Position numbers and translations under genes: made by a program. The notes under the pieces were generated by a model. It did no database searches. It worked only from the letters and a program-made list of their open reading frames with translations, and was not told the DNA's origin. A DNA stretch of 64,000 bases, from the NCBI GenBank assembly GCA_017311185.1, contig JAESUZ010003884.1:289001-353000 (forward strand), given 5' to 3'. Below, piece after piece: positions 57,530 to 64,000 of this stretch. This DNA comes from Proteles cristata cristata. Taxonomy: Eukaryota; Chordata; Mammalia; Carnivora; Hyaenidae. Numbering within the stretch: the first letter of the stretch is position 1; each line of letters starts with the position of its first letter.

Positions 57530-57720
57530 AGTTCAACCACATCCCAGTGATGTGACAGGCTAATCACACTCTGAGTCTCAGGGGTACCCATCTTAGGAAT
57601 GAGAAACTGATCTTCTATTCGAAGCGGTTGTTATAGTGGGGATTAATTGCAATTATATATAAAGCAGGTGACACCAAGCTAGGCACATAGTACATATGAA
57701 TTAATCATTATCCTTTGGTA
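57530..57720 (+). mobile_element. MIR SINE
   Basis: Forward MIR order: 'aggctaatcacactctgagtctcagg', 'tacccatcttaggaatgagaaac', 'gttatagtggggattaattg' and 'ctaggcacatagtac'. Confidence 0.7.
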
Positions 57721-57764
57721 CATTGTTTCATTATAGTATGTCCTATATGTAACTAGGTCAGATG

Positions 57765-57870
57765 TTATTATTCTGGTTTTAGGGGCAACTAAAAACAGAG
57801 AATGGAAGAAATCTCCCAGGTTTGTGTGGCCAGTTCCAGAAAGCCAGATGGACCTAGCCCCACACAACAG
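57765..57870 (-). mobile_element. Possible MIR fragment
   Basis: The run 'ttattattctggttttaggggcaac' with 'gaatggaagaaatctcccaggtttgtgtggcc' faintly matches a reverse MIR core. Confidence 0.35.
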
Positions 57871-58133
57871 CACTAGCAATGGCTTTCATATAGTTGATTC
57901 AGCTGATGAGGCTGAAATCACCAAGATTTCTTTGGGCTGAAACACAGCACAGTATATACATACATATATATGAGCCATAGTGGGAAATAAGCAAGATGCT
58001 GAGCATATGAGATTTAATACAAATTCCCTTGATTTCCGCAACTATTGATATTGGCTATAAGGTTCAAAATCACTTTCAGGACACTGGCCTCCACCATATT
58101 ATAAGTCCATCATAGTCTACTTTGATTCTTTTT

Positions 58134-58251
58134 TTAATTTATTTTTCATTTTTAAAATTTTTAACTAGACTCTGCACCCAACATGGGTCTTGAATTCACA
58201 ACTCTGAGATCAAGAGTCACGTGCTCTACCAACTGACCCAGCCAGGTGTCC
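58134..58251 (-). mobile_element. Short tRNA-type SINE with target duplication
   Basis: CTACTTTGATTCTTTTT (58117-58133) and CTACTTTGGATCTTTTT (58252-58268) bracket a short element with 'gggtcttgaattcacaac', 'gagatcaagagtcacgtgc' and 'aactgacccagccagg'. It lacks most of the CT-rich region and represents an older or different CAN-SINE type. Confidence 0.92.
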
Positions 58252-58486
58252 CTACTTTGGATCTTTTTGAACATTCCTCCTAATGTGCAGTCCCCAACAG
58301 ACTGAAAGCAGCACATGTCCCCATTCCATGTTTGTAGCCAGATGTAGGTTGTTTCTTTCAGCTAGGGTGGCCTGTGTGGTAAATCTGACTAAAATCTTAC
58401 ATCCTCCGTGGAAGCAATGGTATAGTGGGTTAAGCTGGTGACCATTCTTAGGAATGTCTGCTTCTAATTCAAACACGGATACTTTT

Positions 58487-58701
58487 TTTTTTTTTTAATG
58501 TTTTATTTATTTCTAGGAGAGAGAGAGAGACAGCGTGAGCAGGGGAGGGTCAGAGAGAGAGGAGTCACAGACCGAAACAGGCTCCAGGCTCTGAGCTGGC
58601 AGTTAGCACAGAGCCCGACGCGGGGCTCGAACCCACGAACCGCGAGATCATGACCTAAGCGAAAGTCGGACGCTTAACCGACTAAGCCACCCGGGCGCCC
58701 C
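58487..58701 (-). mobile_element. Young CAN-SINE with 15-bp target duplication
   Basis: AAACACGGATACTTTT and AAACACAGATACTTTT flank it (from 58471 and 58702). The body retains consensus CpGs ('gacgcggggctcgaaccc', 'ccgggcgcccc'). Confidence 0.98.
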
Positions 58702-58717
58702 AAACACAGATACTTTT

Positions 58718-59064
58718 CTTTTGCAAAATCAGAACAAGCCATTCTGTAAAAACAGGTTCCTGGCTTCACTCCCAAATGCACTGTGCACCAAATTGTTCAG
58801 TACATTTTGCCCCTTATTGCCACGTGGGTCTTCTTCAACATGGCCATTCTTACCGGTTGACTCTCATGAGCAAGTCTACTGACTCTTCACAACCACTCTC
58901 TGTCCAAGAGATGTGAATCTGTCCTTTGGTTTATGGAGTAGCACAGTCAGAAGTAGAAGCTAATGACAGGAAGAGGGGAGCTGAGTCGGTGGAAGGAAGC
59001 GCTTAAATGGCGCTTGATTTAGTTCAGGAAGCGCTAAATGTCAAAAGTCAGCTGAACGCTTGCT
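58718..59064. other. Unassigned non-coding sequence
   Basis: No recognised element. Confidence 0.4.
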
Positions 59065-59585
59065 TTAAATTTTCTTTTATTGTGGTAAGAACGCTTAACA
59101 TGAGAGCTACCCTCTCAAGTAATTTCCAAGGGCATGATATCGTTGATTAGTATTGTTATTATTCATCCTGGGGGACTGAAACTTTATGCCCATTGATTAG
59201 TACGTCCCCATTTCTCCTTCTCCTCAGCCCCTGGCAACCTTCATTCCATTCTTGAATTCTATGAATTTGACCCTTTCTGATTCCTCCCATAGAGCCATGC
59301 AATGTTTGTCCTCTGTGACTGGCTTATTTCACTAGTGTAATATCCTCAATGCCTATCCATGGTGCTGCATATACAGATTTTCCTCCTTTTTTAAAGCTCA
59401 GTGTACTCCATTGTATGTATATAGCACATTTCCTTTATTCGCTCATCTGCCCATGGACATTCAGATCATGTCCATACCCTGGCTAATGTGAATAATGCTG
59501 CAATGAACATGGGAAAGCTGGTATCTCTTGTAGATCCTGATTTCAATCCTTTTGGATAAATGCTCAGAAGTGGGTGTGCAATTAC
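59065..59585 (-). mobile_element. LINE-1 3' portion (reverse)
   Basis: Reverse LINE-1 landmarks in order: 'ctacccctctcaag'-type 3' UTR, 'cccctggcaaccttcattc', 'ctggcttatttcactagtg', 'aatgtgaataatgctgcaatgaac' and 'ggataaatgctcagaagtggg'. It meets a forward LINE-1 at about 59585. Confidence 0.85.
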
Positions 59586-60592
59586 AAGGCTTTTGCACAG
59601 CACAGGAAACTGGCAATGGAATGAAAAGGGAGAAAATACCTGCAAACCATATGTCTGACAGAGGGTAGGTTTCCAAAAACATAAGGAACTCCCACTACTT
59701 GAAAGTGAAAAACAAAACAAAACAACCTAGATTAAACAATGGACTAAGGACTTGAATAGACATTTTTTTAAAGACATGCCAATGGCCAGCAAGCATATGA
59801 AAAAATCCTCAATGTCACTAATCATCAAGGGAATACAACTCAAGACTACAGTGAAATATTACCTTATGATGGTTAGAATGGCTATTACTGAAAACAAAAA
59901 CAAAAGCAAAACAAAGAAAAGGCAAGTATTGACGGATGTGGAGAAATTGAACTCTTGTACACTATTGGAGGGAATACAAAGTGGTACCATCACTGTGAAT
60001 AACAGTTACAGAGGGTCCTCAAAAATTAAAAATAGAGCTACCTTGTGACCCAGTAATAGCACTACTAGGGACTTATACAAGGGATACAGGAGTGCTGATG
60101 CATAGGGGCACATGTACCCCAATGTTTATAGCAGCGCTTTCAGCAATAGCCAAATTATGGAAAGAGACTAACTGTCCATTAATTGATGAATGGATAAAGA
60201 AGATGTGGTTTATATATACAATGGAATAGTACTTGGCAATGAGAAAGAACAAAATCATGTCATTTGCAGCAATGTGGATGGAACTGGAAGGTATTATGCT
60301 GAGTGAAATAAGTCAGTCAGAGACAGATATCACATGTTTTTGCTCATAGGTGGATCTCGAGAAACTTAAGAGAAATTCATGGGGGAAGGGAAGGAGAAAA
60401 AAGAAAGATACAAACAGAGAGGGAGGGAAGCAAACCACAAGAGACTATTAAATACAGAGAACAAACTAGGGGTGGATGGGGGGTGGGGGAGAAGGGACAT
60501 GGGTGATGGGCATTGAGGAGGGCACTTGTTGGGATGAGCACTGGGTGTTGTACATAAGCCAATTTGACAATAAATTATATTCATAAACAGTT
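59586..60592 (+). mobile_element. LINE-1 3' portion (forward), carnivore-type 3' UTR
   Basis: Starts at 'cttttgcacagcacagg' and runs through the ORF2 C-terminal region, where the 98-codon frame at 59752-60048 matches ORF2 C-terminal style (MANRHMKKSS-like). It is broken afterwards. The 3' UTR has 'ggtgatgggcattgaggagggc' and 'gcactgggtgttgtac', known from carnivore LINE-1s, and a G-rich tract at 60469-60496. Confidence 0.92.
60469..60496 (+). other. G-quadruplex-prone tract in LINE-1 3' UTR
   Basis: GGGG-TGGAT-GGGGGG-T-GGGGG-AGAA-GGG is a strong plus-strand G4 pattern at the position where mammalian LINE-1 3' UTRs typically carry one. Confidence 0.8.
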
Positions 60593-60655
60593 AAAAAGTA
60601 GAACTACCATTTGACCCAAAAATCCCACTTCTGAGTATTTGACCAAAACTAGTAT
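60593..60655 (+). mobile_element. LINE-1 scrap after the forward element
   Basis: 'gtagaactaccatttgacccaaaaatcccacttctg' is LINE-1 sense sequence from the region also present reversed at about 59540-59580, so it cannot be the 3' end of the preceding element. Confidence 0.65.
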
Positions 60656-60702
60656 TATTATTAAAGTATTATGATTCACCAGCTTGGAGTGTCCAGAGAA
60701 AG

Positions 60703-60718
60703 CCTCTAGATGGCGCTG
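60703..60718 (+). promoter_or_regulatory. Candidate CTCF site (forward)
   Basis: CCTCTAGATGGCGCTG matches the CTCF core except for T in place of A at position 3. It lies just after the LINE-1 remnants. Occupancy unknown. Confidence 0.5.
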
Positions 60719-60719
60719 A

Positions 60720-61167
60720 AGCAGAGAATCAGCTTGGTACCCAGTCTGAGACGCTTAACATAGTTACTTGTCATTTCTCCCAAGCCAGGAACCTTACAAG
60801 TCAAAGCTGTAGCTGTGTTGGATGAAATAATCTGGAAAACTCCCTTCTCTACCTCTGTGAGTCCATGAGTCTTTCGAATGGGAATTGTTGGCCATTCTTG
60901 GGTTGATCCCTAAAATAGTGTCAACTTCCAACCTGATTTAAATCAAATGAGACAGCATATGTTAAGTACACACAATATTGCTTATACACATTAAATGCCC
61001 AGTAAGTGCAAATTTCCCTTTATTTTCTCTAGCAGGCAAAGAGCCTTCCCTTCTATTTCTTTCCTCATCGGCATGGTTGGTAGACAGCAAAGTTTGGAAA
61101 TCTATGTATTTGCTTAGTTAAAGTTTGAGGTAAGCAAGCTTTCCCTGATGCGTTGATCTGAAAGGCT
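60720..61167. other. Unassigned non-coding sequence
   Basis: Mostly unique. A MIR-like tail may be present near 60955-61015. Confidence 0.4.
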
Positions 61168-61365
61168 GTTGGATATAGAGATTTCAAGTCTGAGCTCTGG
61201 ACTCAGACATGCTTGGGGTTAAAACCCAGCTCATCCAGGAGCTGCGTGGTCTCAAACATGCTATTTACTACCATTCGTAAAATAGGGATGACGCTACATC
61301 TCTTATTTGAGGGAATGAATGCAAAGGACCTAGCACATGTAGGCGTCCAATGCATGTCGCTTCCC
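61168..61365 (+). mobile_element. MIR SINE
   Basis: Forward MIR order: 'gatttcaagtctgagctctgg', 'ggttaaaacccagctcatcc', 'gctgcgtggtctcaaac', 'cgtaaaatagggatgac' and 'cctagcacatgtaggcg'. Confidence 0.85.
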
Positions 61366-61802
61366 CTCCTCTTATTCAGAAAATATCTGTCTAAGCCCCA
61401 AGATCCCCTACATTGCACTTTTCAGCATGATTCTTCCCTAATGCCTTGGCTTTGGTTGGGAGCATCAACAGGATGCTTTGCCTTCCATTTAAACCAATCT
61501 TCCCTGCTCCCTTTTTCTTCTCTTCTACTTGTGATGAGTTAGTTGGATGAATGAAACACAGCCAGGGTGAGCTAGCCAGCAAAGCTCCCTAAGCCAATTA
61601 GGGTTGGTGAGAAGCTTACATGACTGTGACCTCTCCAACCTCTCTGACCAGCTGTGTTAATGTCAGATGAGCCTTGTCATGTTGTTCATAGCCAGCAACT
61701 TGTCTGCCATATGAAGAGGTGGACTGAATCATCTCCACTGGGCCTTTCTGTCCTTAGGCTGTGTTCTTTATGAGTGCAAAGGTGATGACTGTAGGCAGTA
61801 AA
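61366..61802. other. Unassigned non-coding sequence
   Basis: Overlapping frames on both strands have no recognised domain. Confidence 0.45.
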
Positions 61803-61815
61803 AAGAGGCCATGAG

Positions 61816-62044
61816 GGGTGCCTGCGTGGGTCAGTCAGTTAAGCATCCGACTTTGGTTCAGGTCATGATCTCACAGTTTGTGGGTTCGAGCCCCGCATCA
61901 GGCTTTGTGCTGACAACCAGCTCAGAGCCTGGAGCCTGTTTCAGATTCTATGTCTCCCTCTCTCTCTGACCCTACCCTGCTGGTGCTCTCTCTCTCTCTC
62001 TCTCTGTCTCAGAAATAAATAAAAAACATTAAAAAAAAAAAAAA
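61816..62044 (+). mobile_element. CAN-SINE with 13-bp target duplication
   Basis: AAGAGGCCATGAG (61803-61815) and AAGAGACCATGAG (62045-62057) flank a forward copy with B box 'gggttcgagcccc' and a long A-tail. Confidence 0.98.
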
Positions 62045-62057
62045 AAAGAGACCATGA

Positions 62058-63380
62058 GTCCTTTCTAGGGGTGGGAGTGAGTCTTGGTTACCCTCCTACT
62101 TATGTATTTGACTATTTTTCCAACCTTCATGGGACAGCTGGCCCAGTTTGATAGATGAAAACAGAAATCGTCTGAATTGCAAAGTCAGTCCTGAAGGGCA
62201 GCGTGGGTCCAAGAAACATGAATGTTGCAGGAAAACTGATAATTTGGTGCCTCTTTAGACATATTCCTGACAGAACTTGTGTATGTGCATGTGTGAGAAC
62301 ATGATTTATTACGAAATTTAAAAAGCTTAATTACAGATATAATGTTCATTTACTTCTGCCTTCATGCTCAGATGAGGGTCTTATTCAGGTCCTAAAAATG
62401 ATGTTTCTTTGAAATATTTGCTCATTAAAAATACATATAAGTCTGAAGACAAAACCCCCAAATGATTCACAATTTTGCCACCCACATAAATTCTGATAAT
62501 CCAAAAAATAGAAGGATGTGTGTTCAGTTAGCAAGTGTAAACAGGTCAGAAAGCAACATGATGGAAAGTCCCTTCCCCTGTCCTTTTTCACGACCATTTG
62601 CAGTTTGTCATGACTCTTCCAGAAATGTTTTATGTATTTGCCAGTATATGTGTCTACGCACACACACATGCACACACACACCAATTGCAGGAAAGGAATT
62701 TAACTAATTTTTTTTTTACTTTCATTGAATGTAATCTTATATTTCAACTTGTCGTGTTTCTTTTTGTTGTTGTTGTTACTCAAAACTCGATAATGTTGGT
62801 TGCTTATAGCCACCAACATAATTTATGCGGGTGTACTTAGTAAGCGTGGTTCAAACTGCCTGTAAAGTTTCTTTATCTAGACTTTATGATGGTGCAATTT
62901 TTTAGTATCCCTTGTCCTCTGTTAAGTTCTCTTTTGTAATTTTCTAAATCAGACGTCTTCTTGGGAGGCATATTAAAAGGGTTTAAAATTTGGATAATAA
63001 AATAAATTGCTCATTTCCTGTAAACAGCATTCCAGCACGCATTATTCAGTTTCAGAATTCTCCTGATTACAACTGCTGACTTCAGGCAGCTCTGGGTTCT
63101 TGTTCCTGGGCTTGGTTGACATAGAAGTTTTGAAAAAAAAAAAAAAAATTCAGTGGAATTTTCAGAGAAGATTTTTGTGTGTTTTGTTTTATTTTGTTTT
63201 AATCTCCAATTATGGGAACTGTCTACTTTTGTGAGACCAATTTTTGTTTGGTTAATCCTGTAAGGAGCTGTGTGTGTGGATCCCTGAATTAACTGGAAGC
63301 CACGTTGGGAAGCAGGATACGTGATGTTTTCTGACCCCTTCCAGAAAGCCAGCTATGGCAACGGCATTGCTGACCTGACT
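62058..63380. other. Unassigned non-coding sequence
   Basis: About 1.3 kb with no recognised element. Contains short CA and GTT runs (about 62657-62681 and 62767-62779) and an A15-type run near 63134-63148. Confidence 0.45.
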
Positions 63381-63397
63381 TTAATTAGAGTCTTCTT

Positions 63398-63626
63398 TTT
63401 CTTCTTTTTTAATGGATAATGTTTTGTATTAAATGTTTATTTTTGAGAGAGCGAGAGGGAGTGAGCGTGCAAGCTGAAGAGGGACAAAGAGAGAGAAACA
63501 GAGGATCCGAAGCGGGCTGTATGCTGTAAGCGCAGAACCTGATGGGCGGTTCGAGCTCACAAACCTCAAGATCATGACCTGAGCCAAAGTCATATGCTTA
63601 ACCCACTGAGCCACCCAGGCACCGCC
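63398..63626 (-). mobile_element. CAN-SINE with 17-bp target duplication
   Basis: TTAATTAGAGTCTTCTT (63381-63397) and TTAATCAGAGTCTTCTT (63627-63643) flank a reverse copy ending 'gagccacccaggcacc'. Confidence 0.98.
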
Positions 63627-63643
63627 TTAATCAGAGTCTTCTT

Positions 63644-64000
63644 CAGAGCAGGGACAACTTCTCCATTTTTCTTTGATTCTGTAGGGAAGGGGTGAGTAGG
63701 ATTTAGAAGTTCTTGGAAGTATCCAGATTGCTCCGGGAAGTGAGCATAGAACAGAAGAGAAGGAGGGGATACGCATGTTCTCCACTTGGGAAGCGATGTG
63801 AGCAGGGCACACAGATCATCTCCAGTAACAGCACAATTGACGCTACGATTCTGCTCTCAGAATCAGGACTGCGATGCTCTACGGTCCTCACACCTGTCAC
63901 CTTTACACTCCCTCTGTGATAACCCTGAGACGTGTCCACTCAGGAACGGGATGGGAGAAGACAGCTGCCGTTTTAACCCCGAGGAACGCTGCAGACACAG
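63644..64000. other. Unassigned non-coding sequence
   Basis: No recognised repeat or gene up to the window edge. Confidence 0.4.

Noticed and set aside
1..64000. CRISPR arrays, bacterial operons, tRNA, rRNA or snRNA genes
   Set aside because: No direct-repeat spacer arrays were seen. tRNA-like segments all belong to CAN-SINEs. No U6, 7SK, 5S or Y-RNA signature was recognised.

Overview
This window is non-coding mammalian nuclear DNA from a feliform (cat-like) carnivore. The diagnosis rests on 31 tRNA-derived CAN-SINE copies of the feliform type: GGTGGCTCAGTCGGTTAAG-like A box, GGTTCGAGCCC-like B box, an internal CT-rich tract and an AAATAAATAAA tail. No dog-type SINEC_Cf copies were seen. 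Genus cannot be fixed from the sequence alone. There are no bacterial, plasmid or phage features and no CRISPR array. No open reading frame resembles a known cellular protein. The longest frames, 198 aa at 50908-51504 (-) and 181 aa at 53671-54216 (+), are within or near chance expectation and have no recognisable domain. The only recognisable coding remnants belong to LINE-1 ORF2 and are dead.

Layout. 1-13.8 kb: mostly unique sequence with old repeats only (MIR, LINE2, MaLR-like LTRs) and no CAN-SINE. 13.87-17.2 kb: seven CAN-SINEs in 3.2 kb, one splitting an older MIR, followed by a LINE-1 3' end. 18.4-20.9 kb: 2.5 kb free of recognised repeats. 20.9-26.3 kb: LINE-1 3' ends, a LINE2 fragment and SINEs. 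27.2-29.1 kb: a LINE-1 3' end shredded by SINE and microsatellite insertions, with further SINE-in-SINE nesting beside it. 29.3-35.1 kb: unique sequence, scattered SINEs and a CTCF-like motif. 35.1-39.1 kb: a hAT-type DNA transposon fossil, a MaLR LTR and a 3-kb degenerate LINE-1. 39.1-46.4 kb: SINEs, LINE2, LTR remnants and large purine-rich simple repeats, including a tandem duplication of about 190 bp. 46.4-58 kb: sparse repeats, a strong CTCF-like motif at 50.2 kb, a solitary LTR at 54.9 kb and a candidate regulatory block at 56.25-57.5 kb. 58-64 kb: SINEs and two opposed LINE-1 pieces, followed by another CTCF-like site.

Functionally this is best read as intergenic or deep-intronic DNA whose possible function is regulatory. 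The candidates are three CTCF-like motifs (one reverse at 30.66 kb, two forward at 50.20 and 60.70 kb) and several repeat-poor blocks. Conservation or chromatin data, not available here, would be needed to confirm them. I found no convincing undescribed system. The most informative structures are the nested transposon stack, the near-identical young SINE copies and the motif-bearing repeat-free blocks.
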